Shown: in pieces, positions 43,501 through 49,273 of the stretch
Layout: every line of letters begins with the position of its first letter
Position numbering within the stretch: the first letter of the stretch is position 1
Assembly (NCBI GenBank): GCA_949316235.1
Contig: OX438750.1
Coordinates: 2,184,501-2,248,500, forward strand
Direction: 5' to 3'
Origin: Oegoconia quadripuncta
Taxonomy: Eukaryota; Arthropoda; Insecta; Lepidoptera; Autostichidae
DNA: 64,000 nucleotides
Position numbers and translations under genes: made by a program
The notes under the pieces: model-generated
Database searches by the model: none
What the model was told of the DNA's origin: nothing
Seen by the model: the letters and a program-made list of their open reading frames with translations, nothing else

Positions 43501-44865
43501 AATGTAAACAACATTGGGTTTACGATTCGGAGGTCGCGGGTTCGATCCCCAGCGGGGTACGTGTTTAAGTACTCGGTTTGGTCGGTGGTAGGGCATTTTA
43601 AATGTCCGCCTGGCTAGTTACCACCATCTTATCTAAATTTGCCGCCAATCTGTTAATATCATTGTTGTGTTCCGGTTGATAAGATAGCCAGTCCCCCAAA
43701 TGTGTTGGGGTTTCCGGGTCAGTATACTTCCACCTTCGACCTCATTTTCACTTAACATCAGGTGTGATTGAAGTCAAGTACCAACCAGTTGTGTATTAAA
43801 AAAAAGCGATACATTTTTGGACAATGAGTGTACCCGCTATATGTATTGTTTATCTATGAGTAGCGTGTATAGCGTGTAGCGCTATATGTATTGTTTATAA
43901 TGATGCACACAATATTAATTGTGAATTTTTTTATGCGCTTGACTTGAATCAGATCTTGAGGCCGAAGGTAGAATAACCGCTATCTTTCAACCAATTGCCC
44001 AACCAATTGCCAGACAGGCAGTATAAGTAACGATTACGCATTCTTTCCCAATTCAGGAGGTCCGGGTTCGATTCCCTTGCAGTCCATGTACCAACGAGTT
44101 TTAAATTTTTCATTACTTATGTGCATTTATTCGACTGGTCTGAAACGGTGAAGGAAAACATCGTGAGGAAACCTGCATGCATGAGAAATAAAATTTTAAA
44201 AGCATGTGAAGTCCCCAACCCGCATTGGGCCACCAACCAACCAGCCACGGAGGCGGTTGAAAGTCACTAACTATCCCATTTGGGATAAAGGCCGTGATAT
44301 TACTTCTCGCCGAAAATTAAATTTCCATCCACATCACCTGGATGAGTGGAAGTCTACCACTGTACGTTTCTCAAGAAACTTCTTACCACGTACGACCACC
44401 CTGTGGAACGGACTTCCGGCAGCGGTATTCCCGAACGAGTACGACATTGGAACCTTCAAGAAACGAGCCTACACCTTCCTCAAAGGCCGGCAACGCATCT
44501 GTGACACTTTTGGTGTTGCGGGTGTCCATGGGCGGCGGTGATTGCTTTCCATCAGGTGACCCGGATGCTCGTTTGCCGCCCTCTCATATATAAAAAAAAA
44601 AGATATTATGTATGTATGTTATAATGCTTTCTTAACACTTTTCCCTTCCAGAGCGTACTGCATCGGTCTCAGGAACTCCGAGGTAGAAATGAAACTGGCT
44701 GCCTGTTTCGTTGATCAGACGAAGGATCGAGTGAGGAAGCTCATCCTGGAGATAGAGGATGGGGAATTTCTGAATCTGGACCACTTCAAGTTGCAGTTCG
44801 GGAAGAAGATGCTAGATAATAACTCGTTGGTCGTCGAGAAACCGACGGCTAGGGTGTTTTGGTGA
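27928..44865 (+). CDS. ACAD9-like acyl-CoA dehydrogenase family protein (nine exons)
   Basis: Nine exons joined at GT/AG borders give 1827 bases, an open frame of 608 codons and a stop, close to the about 620 residues of human ACAD9. The N-terminus ([19 protein letters not shown]) is basic and lacks acids, so mitochondrial import is likely. The second half fits ACAD9: [13 protein letters not shown] against MYIALTGLQHAGR, and [10 protein letters not shown] then IGLRN against MTAVLSRASR and IGLRN. ACAD9 is a matrix FAD protein with acyl-CoA dehydrogenase activity that also helps assemble respiratory complex I with ECSIT and NDUFAF1. Here the LTEP-like flavin motif, the QxxGGxGY block and FEGTN, which carries the catalytic glutamate, are not found; the aligned stretch reads [12 protein letters not shown] infer a catalytically weak or inactive protein retained for another role, perhaps complex I assembly. 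Introns range from about 1.2 to 4 kb and are full of transposons. Confidence 0.85.
28630..29360 (+). repeat. two tandem copies of repeat family E (ACAD9-like intron 1)
   Basis: GGCTTTTTGGCGGGA, AGTGAAGTTGCA, AATTCTTATAATTTGTGCAT, GAGCTTTCGGGTT and TCCCTTTGCCTTCT occur in order at 28630-28970 and again at 28975-29350. The first copy lacks GGCAGAATATTGTGC-type bases kept in the second. The two are head-to-tail. No protein is encoded. Confidence 0.82.
29429..29562 (+). mobile_element. SINE family A copy 7 (3'-truncated)
   Basis: The head GATGTAGTGGTTAGAAAC and B-box GGTTCGAGCCCCGC are followed by GTTATGCATGTTTTCATTTA, where the similarity stops. Confidence 0.8.
29585..29765. repeat. CAAAATCGGTTCAGC-type interspersed repeat
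   Basis: TCCGTGTGGAAGATTTCATC, CAAAATCGGTTCAGCAAAAA and AGTGAAGAGGTAAAATACTG recall the GTCCAGCCGTTTAGGCCTGA region at 42110. Such CAAAATCGGT...CCAGCCGT repeats are common in insects. It has no coding part. Confidence 0.5.
29818..29905 (+). pseudogene. RTE-type reverse transcriptase extreme C-terminus
   Basis: The frame [20 protein letters not shown] then FTRMGSI is the usual last 25-30 residues of RTE-like polyproteins (W-x-(D/E)-x-A-x-D-R-x-x-W). It is a heavily truncated insertion. Confidence 0.75.
30050..30200 (+). mobile_element. non-LTR 3' end with ATCT tail
   Basis: CTGCGGCACACACATAATAT, GTATTTTTCATATGTAATAT and GCAAATAAATGCTTATCTAT end in ATCT repeats. It is the plus-orientation counterpart of 2845-3030. 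Confidence 0.75.
30290..30451 (+). CDS. ACAD9-like exon 2
   Basis: Acceptor TAATTTCAG and donor GTAAGT give 162 bases in matching phases. It encodes [20 protein letters not shown] and a following beta segment ([16 protein letters not shown]). W-x-IT survives from the family WITNG block, but the following asparagine-glycine does not. Confidence 0.9.
30665..30885 (+). pseudogene. non-LTR RT C-terminus and 3' tail
   Basis: The frame gives [20 protein letters not shown] and [20 protein letters not shown], followed by CATCAGGTGAGATTGTGGTC and an A-rich tail. It is the same family as 11340 (+) and 53165 (-). Confidence 0.88.
30886..31158 (-). mobile_element. SINE family C copy 3
   Basis: In reverse orientation the copy shows AACACATTTGGGGGACTGGC, TAGCTAGGCGGACATTTAAT, CCCGCTGGGGATCGAACCCG and TTGAGCCACGGAGGCAG. 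The A-tail end is lost where it abuts the preceding non-LTR tail. Confidence 0.9.
31340..31735. other. intron 2 DNA with minor repeats
   Basis: TTATTGTACACAAAATTGTT and TGTACAAAGGCGAGCTTAAC match 5400-5465, so 31340-31425 is a repeat. The rest (CCCAAATGGGGTGGTCAGAG, GGTGGAAAGTCCCTTAGTCG) resembles a repeat but occurs once here. Confidence 0.45.
31740..31883 (+). CDS. ACAD9-like exon 3
   Basis: Acceptor CTTTGTCAG and donor GTGAGT give 144 bases. It encodes [20 protein letters not shown] and the helix that follows ([16 protein letters not shown]), equivalent to the family R-x-(F/Y)-x-x-R-x-x-F/G region before the C-terminal domain. Bases 31753-31780 recur exactly at 6404-6431. Confidence 0.88.
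32098..32270 (-). mobile_element. SINE C fragment joined to SINE A tail
   Basis: Bases 32098-32222 are a reverse SINE C 3' part (GCATAACGGGTTGGTACTTG, CACATTTGGGGGACTGGC). From 32224 a plus-strand SINE A 3' part follows (TATCTGGTATCCACAACACA, AGCCTATAGTTGCTTAGTGT). The join suggests recombination or nested insertion. Confidence 0.75.
32690..33212. mobile_element. CpG-rich repeat family I, complete copy
   Basis: The left end TCTAACAAAATTAACCCGAC and the right end GTCGGGTTAATTTTCTTAGA are imperfect inverted repeats of about 24 bp, marking a mobile unit of about 520 bp. The core 32830-33000 is strongly GC- and CpG-rich (GCCGCGCGC, GCGGCCGGCGCTTGCCCCGG, GCGTCGCCGCGACGCGCTGT) with a GATTGGTTG inverted CCAAT motif, as in a promoter. 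A second copy runs off the right edge from 63529. The surrounding sequence resembles 52700-52860 without the insertion. Confidence 0.75.
33215..33640. other. intron 3 DNA, mostly unassigned
   Basis: GCTAAGCTATTTTTTTTACC and GAATTATGTCTGGCTAAGC near 33520-33570 match 52805-52860, an unclassified repeat. No other structure is evident. Confidence 0.4.
33654..33804 (+). CDS. ACAD9-like exon 4
   Basis: Acceptor GCGCCAG and donor GTTAGG give 151 bases ending in phase 2. It encodes [20 protein letters not shown] and [20 protein letters not shown], aligning with the family LxxFQ...K.A.MA...AxExxxYxTAxxxD helix pair. Confidence 0.9.
34000..34410 (-). pseudogene. jockey-type RT C-terminal fragment, part 1
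   Basis: Minus-strand reading gives [20 protein letters not shown] then [13 protein letters not shown], followed by frame-shifted DIYKEL-type tail sequence. GIQLWGS...[13 protein letters not shown] is the jockey-clade C-terminal block seen also at 1560-1700. Several frame changes show it is dead. Confidence 0.8.
34411..34865. other. insertion splitting the jockey remnant
   Basis: About 450 bp without family match separates the two halves of the RT fragment. Its right end (TGAGCAATCAATTGGAAGTC, next to inverted CTACTCCTGA and TCAGGAGTAG) may mark a foldback boundary. The short frame at 34436 has no support. Confidence 0.4.
34866..34995 (-). pseudogene. jockey-type RT fragment, part 2
   Basis: The minus strand reads [19 protein letters not shown] sequence with frame shifts, ending RYGVILWH. 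It continues upstream of the 34130-34410 part, as expected for one element split by an insertion. Confidence 0.6.
35058..35394. mobile_element. foldback MITE with CAGGGTGT ends, TA target
   Basis: Arms of about 70 bp (left CAGGGTGTCCCTGGAAGTAT and right its mirror) are nearly perfect and are flanked by TA on both sides, as for Tc1/mariner-type insertions. The centre is an A-rich run and AT-rich spacer. No coding part. Confidence 0.85.
35500..35925. other. AT-rich intron DNA with old retroelement traces
   Basis: TTTCTTGCGCCGCTTCTTTT and GGTGGTAGCTTGGACATACT resemble non-LTR 3' UTR wording, but no second copy exists here to prove it. 35790-35880 is a TATATA-rich run. Confidence 0.35.
35926..36072 (+). 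mobile_element. non-LTR 3' UTR with ACAA tail, copy 1
   Basis: ATCTGCTGTTTTCTAACTAA, GTATCAATGCAAAATTAATG and GTACAATAAAGCGTTTACAA end in an ACAA tail. The copy at 42685 is the same with an internal deletion of about 60 bp. Confidence 0.82.
36073..37040. other. intron 4 DNA, no gene
   Basis: 36775-36940 (GTCTGTTTCCCGTTGGGGTA, GCAGAGACCACAGACTTCCA) has the look of a common moth interspersed repeat but is single-copy here. The rest is AT-rich and shows nothing. Confidence 0.35.
37045..37376. mobile_element. MITE family G copy 1
   Basis: The left part CCTTAATAAACCATTCTCAA and the right TTTATTAATACGGGCC are inverted. Inside, TATTAATAAACC/TTTATAAA-type boxes recur several times along with CTCAAG pairs, so the element has internal palindromes. 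Copies: 41458-41765 (same orientation) and 48490-48826 (opposite). Confidence 0.82.
37602..37742 (+). mobile_element. SINE family A copy 8 (3'-truncated)
   Basis: The head CTGATGTTGTGGTTAAAAAT and B-box GGTTCGAATCCCGCTAGGGG lead to GAGTTATGGATGTTTTTCAT, where similarity ends about 80 bp before ACAD9-like exon 5. Confidence 0.85.
37822..37973 (+). CDS. ACAD9-like exon 5
   Basis: Acceptor CTCCTCGCAG and donor GTGAGA give 152 bases. It encodes [20 protein letters not shown] and [20 protein letters not shown]. In active family members this part carries QxxGGxGY and the FEGTN catalytic loop; neither is visible here. Confidence 0.85.
38575..38720 (+). mobile_element. non-LTR 3' UTR tail
   Basis: GATTTTAAAAGAGCAACCCT, CAAGCAGTAGCTTAAAAAAT and ACAAAATAAAACGTTTTCGA with a TTTGA-like tail match 4115-4280. 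Confidence 0.78.
39046..39645 (-). mobile_element. hAT-superfamily relic with perfect 8-bp target duplication
   Basis: Terminal inverted repeats CAGTGACGGATTAAG and CTTAATCCGTCACTG are flanked by the identical octamer ACCGTAAG at 39038-39045 and 39646-39653. Both the 8-bp duplication and the internal protein remnant fit hAT. The 600-bp unit lies in ACAD9-like intron 5. C-runs just inside both ends (GGGCCCCCC and CCCCCCCCCCAG) add a further inverted feature. Confidence 0.92.
39308..39526 (-). pseudogene. hAT transposase C-terminal dimerisation domain
   Basis: The frame reads [20 protein letters not shown], then [16 protein letters not shown] and [13 protein letters not shown]. The [12 protein letters not shown]...QERL-L--L block is the hAT C-terminal dimerisation motif, close to that of ZMYM-like hAT transposases. 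It covers 72 residues; the catalytic domain is gone, so the element depended on another source of transposase. Confidence 0.9.
39750..39865 (+). CDS. ACAD9-like exon 6
   Basis: Acceptor CATTTGCAG and donor GTAAGT give 116 bases ending in phase 0. It encodes [20 protein letters not shown] and [19 protein letters not shown], the start of the ACAD9/VLCAD-specific C-terminal extension. A hAT relic lies about 100 bp before the acceptor. Confidence 0.9.
40040..40490. mobile_element. foldback MITE in ACAD9-like intron 6
   Basis: The left arm (from CAGAAGGGCAATTCTCGTAA) and right arm (its mirror, ending TTGCCCTTCTG) pair over about 155 bp each with a few mismatches, around a 140-bp centre. It lies 175 bp after exon 6. 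The flanks do not show a clear duplication. Confidence 0.85.
40559..40895 (+). mobile_element. SINE family C copy 4, full length
   Basis: CCGCCTCCGAGGCTCAATGT, GGTTCGATCCCCAGCGGGGT, GTCCGCCTGGCTAGCTACCA and GTGATTGAGGTCAAGTACCA are followed by CATAAAAAAAAATTAAG. It lies about 145 bp before exon 7. Confidence 0.92.
41039..41196 (+). CDS. ACAD9-like exon 7
   Basis: Acceptor GGTTTCCAG and donor GTGAGT give 158 bases. It encodes [20 protein letters not shown] and [20 protein letters not shown], corresponding to the human [20 protein letters not shown]-type helix region. Confidence 0.88.
41458..41765. mobile_element. MITE family G copy 2
   Basis: TATTAATAAACCATTCTCAA at the left and ATTTATTAATACGGGCCTTA at the right match copies at 37045 and 48490. 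An internal deletion near GATTGGTGCTTGGG removes about 20 bp relative to copy 1. Confidence 0.82.
41768..41832 (-). mobile_element. SINE family C short fragment
   Basis: ATAAGATGGTG, GTAGCCAGATGGACATTTAA and CCACCAACCAAACCGAG are the middle of SINE C in reverse, with both ends missing. Confidence 0.7.
41860..42076 (-). mobile_element. SINE family A copy 9
   Basis: The reverse copy has ATATCCTTAGACATACACAC, GCCATCTAGTTCCACAGTAA, a T-run, CTGGCGGGATTCGAACCCGC and CTAACCACTACACC. A deletion follows the T-run. Confidence 0.88.
42404..42666. mobile_element. near-perfect foldback MITE, TA target
   Basis: The element starts CAGGGTGTAACGGTTAAGTG and ends with its mirror. The arms pair over about 115 bp with very few mismatches and TA flanks both ends. 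The centre is about 40 bp. The first 8 bases equal those of the 35058 element, so both may use the same transposase. Confidence 0.9.
42685..42792 (+). mobile_element. non-LTR 3' UTR with ACAA tail, copy 2
   Basis: GGCATCTGCTGTTTTCTAAC, ATCAATGCAAAATTAATGTA and ACAATAAAGCGTTTACAAAC match 35926-36072. The AAGAAATCCCTC...GATAAGTCC part is deleted here. Confidence 0.82.
43288..43359 (+). CDS. ACAD9-like exon 8
   Basis: A 72-base exon between acceptor TTGTCACAG and donor GTAAGT encodes [29 protein letters not shown] is the best single ACAD9 signature in the protein. Confidence 0.9.
43479..43808 (+). mobile_element. SINE family C copy 5
   Basis: The head CCGCTTTCGTGGCTCAATGT, B-box GGTTCGATCCCCAGCGGGGT and body are complete apart from a deletion at CCAATCTGTTAATATC. 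It lies about 120 bp after exon 8. Confidence 0.9.
44056..44234 (+). mobile_element. SINE family D copy 2 (partial)
   Basis: AGGAGGTCCGGGTTCGATTC, ATTACTTATGTGCATTTATT, CATCGTGAGGAAACCTGCAT and GTCCCCAACCCGCATTGGGC match 4625-4800. The copy ends at a short SINE C-like end (GCCACGGAGGCGGTTGAA). Confidence 0.8.
44250..44602 (+). pseudogene. non-LTR RT C-terminal domain and 3' tail
   Basis: The frame gives [40 protein letters not shown] and [20 protein letters not shown], the typical last 90 residues of jockey/R1-like moth elements (HP, LW--LP--VFP, F--FLK-R). Then CATCAGGTGACCCGGATGCT and TCATATATAAAAAAAAAAG follow. It sits 50 bp before ACAD9-like exon 9, so it could affect splicing of that exon. 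Confidence 0.9.
44652..44865 (+). CDS. ACAD9-like exon 9 (last)
   Basis: Acceptor CCCTTCCAG opens 214 bases that end at TGA. It encodes [20 protein letters not shown] and a C-terminal tail ending PTARVFW. A broken Helitron-like end starts about 80 bp after the stop. Confidence 0.9.
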
Positions 44866-44939
44866 ATTTTGGAGTCTGATAGCTGAGACAGGTTTTCATA
44901 GCAGTAATGTTACCGTAAGGAAAGAATAGGGCATACTAG

Positions 44940-45020
44940 CCGCCCGCGCTTCGTCTGCGTGGAATAATTTTATTGCGATTTTTTTTTCATCCCGCGGGAT
45001 CTACTCACTTTGTCGGGATA
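44940..45020 (-). mobile_element. Helitron 3'-end fragment
   Basis: ACTAGCCGCCCGCGCTTCGT and CTGCGTGGAATAAT are the reverse of the end seen at 62955-62992 (GCGGACGAAGTCGCGGGC then CTAGT). Only the terminal part is present. Confidence 0.6.
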
Positions 45021-45049
45021 AAACATGTCTTAATCGAAGGTGTTAAATA

Positions 45050-45256
45050 TTTCGGACACTTACACCAATCATCTAGTCCCAAACTAAGCAAAGCTTGTAC
45101 TATGGATACTAGATAACGGATAAATTTATATAAACATCCATGAACCAGGAATAAATGTTCATATTCATCACACAAACATTTACCCGTCGCGTGATTCGAA
45201 CCCGCAACCGTTGGTTTCGCTGACAGGGTCACTGTCCACTACACCAATCGGTCGTC
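45050..45256 (-). mobile_element. SINE family B copy 2
   Basis: The reverse copy has CACTTACACCAATCATCTAG, GTCCCAAACTAAGCAAAGCT, GATTCGAACCCGCAACCG and CCACTACACCAATCGGTCGT. Complete. Confidence 0.9.
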
Positions 45257-45259
45257 TCC

Positions 45260-46190
45260 ACTAGAAAGCGCCAATATAGAAGATATCCTGTGTTTTTCTA
45301 TTCAAAATTCGTCTCTATTTGAATTAATTATTTTCAGACAGAGATTTGCCTCACGGCACTTGCCACGCCGCCTTGCTGCGTAATTCAACCGTTTAAAATG
45401 AGTTCATAATAAAATATGGCGCTGACTGCGCGTCTGTGATCCGTGCTCCAATTGTAAATAACAAAAATCAATTCAAATCCGCCATACGGCATACCAATAT
45501 CTTCACAAAAAGACCCGATAGTGCCAATAGGGAAGAATTCTCCTGAACAGCTCGTGGATGCCCCCCCAGGAAGACCAGGAACCGGCTACCGGTGCTGCTG
45601 CATTCCGCATTTCTCTGTCACATAACTGAACTATCGAAGATATCAAACACAGTGTTACAATTACGATAAGTGGACTGTAAAACCGAAAGTTGAATTTATT
45701 TTAACTACCGCCTGTTCTCGAACTTTCGACCGATAGAAACACTCACCTTCCTGTTCGTCTGCCCTTGTCTTGAGCAGGAGTCGGCTCCAGAGGTAGAAGG
45801 CTGCCCTGATAACCTTGGTTTGTTCGAACTTACCGCAGTGACCAGTATACCGACTACCTTCTGCCTGCTGATACTACACTGCAAGGATGGTGTTCCCCTC
45901 AGTCGACAGGACGTAGCGTAATAATTTAATTATACATATCACAAAATCGACACTAATAATATAATTTTAAGACGATCAGGATTTTTTGAAAACCAACGAT
46001 AAAATTTACGACTACGTTTTTCAGAGTACTCAAAATTCTCTTGACAGACTGACAATGTTGCCAGAGCGATAAACTATAAAATTACCAAAACTGAACACAC
46101 AGCGTATATTCTACCTATAATGCACAAATTTCATCTAAATCCGTTTGTTGGCGATACGCACTGGCCGTTCGTAGGTTAGCTTTTTTGACT
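45260..46190 (-). other. unassigned DNA after the second copia leader
   Basis: The minus strand downstream of the leader at 46190 keeps a weak echo of the gag start (AAAAGCTAACCTACG against AAAAGCTAACTACG at 49090) and then loses similarity. A minus-strand open frame near 45900-45715 (CSISRQKVVGILVTAVSSNK) has no recognised family. No gene is claimed. Confidence 0.35.
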
Positions 46191-46270
46191 TTTTTTTACG
46201 TATTTCTGTGATATCGCAAATGTATACCTTCTGCGCCTGCGTCCGCCCGATTCTTCCTGCCTTTATCATT

Positions 46271-46288
46271 ATGCCTGGGCCCATAACC
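46271..46288 (-). other. copia primer binding site A
   Basis: GGTTATGGGCCCAGGCAT follows the LTR end immediately. Insect copia elements prime from an internal part of initiator methionine tRNA, and their site reads GGTTATGGGCCCAG, so the match is precise. This shows that a leader follows LTR A, and that it is not simply a terminal 3' LTR. Confidence 0.82.
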
Positions 46289-46910
46289 TGTTGAACGTAG
46301 AGCAGAGGAGCCAGTCCTTGCGCTGTGGGAACAAGCAGGATGAGCGAAGTGTTAGCAGGGCGCTCTGATGGAATAAAATCAGGTTCTCCGATCAACTAGT
46401 ATATAGCCGCATTTACAATGCAATAATTATTTATACTTATATTAGGTCCTTACCTATGAAATTGGCGTTTTGTATGAAGAATTTCACTAAGACTGCTTTC
46501 TCCATACAAACATTTTTGACTTTTTTTTTGGGAACGGCAAATCCATATTTAGCTAAAGTTTGTGTGTATTCTCGGATAACATTAAGTTAATTATAGGCAG
46601 CGTTAATTTTTAAATGTAACCCCTTTATAAAAGTTTCAGCGCAACTAAGAAATGTTTATGGGAAGCACATGAAAAGAACTCTGTTCAATTTTTTTTATTA
46701 TGTGATGTAGCCCAGAAATTAAAAAATATTTCATGTGAAACCATGAAATAATTTTCTATTTTCCAAATAAAAAACAAATTTGAATATAGCTTTGAAAATC
46801 GCAGGAATTGGTACACATGATTAACGAAGAAAAAAAAAACTCCAATTTCATAGGTAAAGACCCAATATTATTAAACAAGGATTAAATTGGAGGTTAGGTC
46901 ACCTATAACA
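46289..46910 (-). repeat. copia-type LTR copy A, split by MITE F
   Basis: On the minus strand the LTR begins TGTTATAGGTGACC at 46910 and ends TTCAACA at 46289 (TG...CA). It is followed directly by a primer-binding-like GGTTATGGGCCCAGGCAT. The MITE at 46440-46868 interrupts it; without it the LTR is about 195 bp. The matching LTR B lies at 49274 and beyond. Confidence 0.8.
46440..46868 (-). mobile_element. MITE family F, complete copy inside LTR A
   Basis: The ends GGTCCTTACCTATGAAATTG and CCAATTTCATAGGTAAAGAC are inverted repeats. LTR B at 49274-49440 runs uninterrupted across the corresponding point, proving an insertion. The borders carry TATTA-like bases on both sides. Confidence 0.88.
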
Positions 46911-47131
46911 AAGGCCCGTCCGGTGCTCAGAAGAGGAAGCCATAGACAAAGTTGATGTCGTTCACAAACAACATACTATCAAGTTTGCGTTCAGGAACGT
47001 AACAATGTCCCTTCACACGTTAACAAATCTATAACCTAGTGTAGTCTCAACGTAACCAACAAATATCCACATGTGAGATTTAGGTACTCGTTTAGAACGT
47101 TTCTGCTCAGGAATCAAAGTAAAAGTATTTT

Positions 47132-47352
47132 AAGGCATTTTAAGCCTGGCTAGCTACCACCATTTTATCTAAATCTGCCGCCAAATAGCAATGTTAATAG
47201 CATTGTTGTGTTCCGGTTGTTAAAGATAAGATAGCCAGTCCCCCAAATGTGTTGGGGTTTGCGAGTCAGTACACTTCCACCTTCGACCTCATCTTCACTT
47301 AACATCAGGTGTGATTGAGGTCAAGAACCAACCCGTTGTGCATTAAAAAAAA
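47132..47352 (+). mobile_element. SINE family C copy 6 (head missing)
   Basis: GCCTGGCTAGCTACCACCAT, AATCTGCCGCCAAATAGCAA, GTGTTGGGGTTTGCGAGTCA and GTTGTGCATTAAAAAAAAAA form the 3' two thirds of the SINE, inserted in the copia internal region. Confidence 0.88.
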
Positions 47353-47365
47353 AAGTTATTTTTCT

Positions 47366-47593
47366 TTACCATAATATATGCACTGTCAATGTCGCCAGAT
47401 ACTGAATCACTTCCATTTTTGCGCATCCAGAAGTCTGTTGCGATAGTGTAGTGCTAATGCATGAAGTCTCCAAACTTGAAACAAGGACATCGTACTCACT
47501 GGGTAGACCACTTAGAAGAATCTCGGCTACTTCACCGTCTTCAATTGTTCGCCCAATGTCCGCCAATTGCTGAACAAGCATCATCACACTAAA
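47366..47593 (-). pseudogene. copia gag fragment, downstream part
   Basis: The frame reads MMMLVQQLADIGRTIEDGEV, AEILLSGLPSEYDVLVSSLE and a TTLS tail. The (I/L)LxxLPxxYDxLVxxLE block is the UBN2/gag polyprotein core of Ty1/copia elements. It continues the 48916-49179 part and is separated from it by nested insertions. It ends at a stop after about 73 codons. Confidence 0.85.
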
Positions 47594-48062
47594 ATCGAAA
47601 TCAAAAATGTTTTATTTCATAAGTTATAAGAATAACATTTGAAATCGTCATGACATACAGTTATCGCTCATTCACTAGGCAGTCTCCCCAGAGACGAACG
47701 AGCAAGAAACTCCGGGGTTGCTCTTTTTAAATAATTGTTAAATTTATGATTCAACAAAGGAAAATAAGAATAAGATATATTGGATATAGCCGAGCGGTTC
47801 ATATCCACGCATTCTTATCATCCAGATAGTCAGAAAATTTATAATAGCCTTTGGCACATAGTTTCTGTTTAATGGTTGTTTTAAAAGTTATTTAAAGGCA
47901 AATTTTGGAATGTCTACCGGAACCTTATTATAAAAGCGTGTACATTGTCCCTTGAATGACTTAGTGACTTTGTGTAAGCGACTGCTATGGACAGCAAGTT
48001 TATTTTTATATCTTGTATTTACATTGTGTATTTCACAATTTTTCCTAAACAAATTATATAGT
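47594..48062 (-). mobile_element. non-LTR 3' end inserted in copia gag
   Basis: AAAATGTTTTATTTCATAAG, CATGACATACAGTTATCGCT, GAGCAAGAAACTCCGGGG and reverse C-terminal codons match 56281-56760. It is 5'-truncated and ends exactly at the resumed gag frame. Confidence 0.85.
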
Positions 48063-48185
48063 CATTATATTGATTTGTATTTAATAAATTCAATATGATG
48101 TAACTGCAGAAACAGCAAAACAAGGCGATATAAGCCACGATCATCACAAATTGATGACAACTCCCACGCTTTGTTTGAAGTTTTC

Positions 48186-48912
48186 GTGGCTTTTTGGCTG
48201 GATCTCGGCGAGTGAAGTTGCATTTTTCTTTACAATTCTTATAATTTGTGCATTCTGACTTTTGAAGCTTAATAATGGCAGAATATTGTGCAGCAAAAGT
48301 CAGTGATGGTGTACAGATGAAAGGAAGTGTAAATTAAAGTGCGTAACGAAGCTTTCGGGTTCCCACAAGAAGCCGCCAGAATCTTTTGTAAAGCATTCTG
48401 CCACTTTATTGAAGAATGACTTGACCGTGACTAGACTCTGTATACGCCAAGTATACGACGAATTACTTGTTTTGACTGACACTGACTTTTAAGCCCGTAT
48501 TAATAAACCAACCTCAATACAAGTCTTGAGGCTGTATCAACCGAGATGCGTCTTAAGCAGTTGATGCTATCTCAAGCTCCGTGCTAATTTATAAACCAAT
48601 CTTGAGGTCTACTCCGCTGGGATCAATTCTCAAGTATTCGCCTCAGCGGCGAATGAATGATAGTCTTGAGTTCCGTTTATTAATACGTGAAACTCTCAAT
48701 TGAGTACTGCTTGAGTAAGCACGCGCGTTTCAGATCTTAAGTTAGGTTTATTAATCAACACGTTTACTTGAGACCGGTCACAAGACTGTTCTCAATCTTG
48801 AGAATGGTTTATTAATACGGGCCTTACTGAGGAAATAAGATAAATAAGACATGGCTGTATGGGCGTAGATCCCTTTGCCTTCTCCGAGAGGAGAGAAAAA
48901 AAATAAGAAGAA
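48186..48912 (+). repeat. repeat family E copy split by MITE G
   Basis: Bases 48186-48489 carry GGCTTTTTGGCTGGATCTCG, GAGCTTTCGGGTTCCCACAA and TTGACCGTGACTAGACTCTG. The family continues at 48827 (GAGGAAATAAGATAAATAAG, ATCCCTTTGCCTTCTCCGAG). The copy itself is inserted in copia gag. Confidence 0.85.
48490..48826. mobile_element. MITE family G copy 3, nested in repeat E
   Basis: The ends GCCCGTATTAATAAACC and GGTTTATTAATACGGGC are perfect inverted repeats. Comparison with the uninterrupted repeat E at 29270-29290 defines the insertion, with TTA or TTAA at both borders. The interior contains further TTTATTAATACG and TTTATTAATCAAC boxes. Confidence 0.88.
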
Positions 48913-48915
48913 AGA

Positions 48916-49179
48916 CGCTAAAACTTCAGCGTCACGAATATAATTAGATAAACTTGGCTCCACACATAGTGCAATCCTCGCCAGCGCTTTCATATCGTGG
49001 GCAGGGTCCACTACCTCAGTACCAGTGACACAACTCCATAATCCTTCCAAGTTGAGCAGCATGCGGATGGAGTATTTCCAACTAACGTAGTTAGCTTTTC
49101 AAATAAAAACATTGCGGGTGCCGGCGCCATTACGGGTAACCTCCTCGCCATGTCGGTGCGAATTCTCCACTTCTGCCAT
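48916..49179 (-). pseudogene. copia gag fragment, N-terminal part
   Basis: From ATG 49179 the minus-strand frame gives MAEVENSHRHGEEVTRNGAG, then an in-frame TGA, then NYVSWKYSIRMLLNLEGLWS and MKALARIALCVEPSLSNYIR. NYxxWKxxMxxLLxxxGLW is the DUF4219-like gag start of copia elements. The frame is lost at 48916 where repeat E is inserted. Stop codon and insertion both mark a dead copy. Confidence 0.88.
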
Positions 49180-49255
49180 CGTATATATATACAGTAATAT
49201 TGCAAATGTATACCTTCTGCGCCTGCGTCTGCCCGATCATTCCTGCCTTTGTCAC

Positions 49256-49273
49256 ATGCCTGGGCCCATAACC
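49256..49273 (-). other. copia primer binding site B
   Basis: GGTTATGGGCCCAGGCAT follows directly after the TTCAACA end of LTR B, identical to site A. It is an internal initiator-methionine-tRNA type site as in insect copia. Confidence 0.85.

Noticed and set aside
45715..45905. Minus-strand frame CSISRQKVVG... as an exon of another gene
   Set aside because: There are GT and AG dinucleotides nearby but no recognisable domain, partner exon or start; it lies in decayed copia-flanking DNA.
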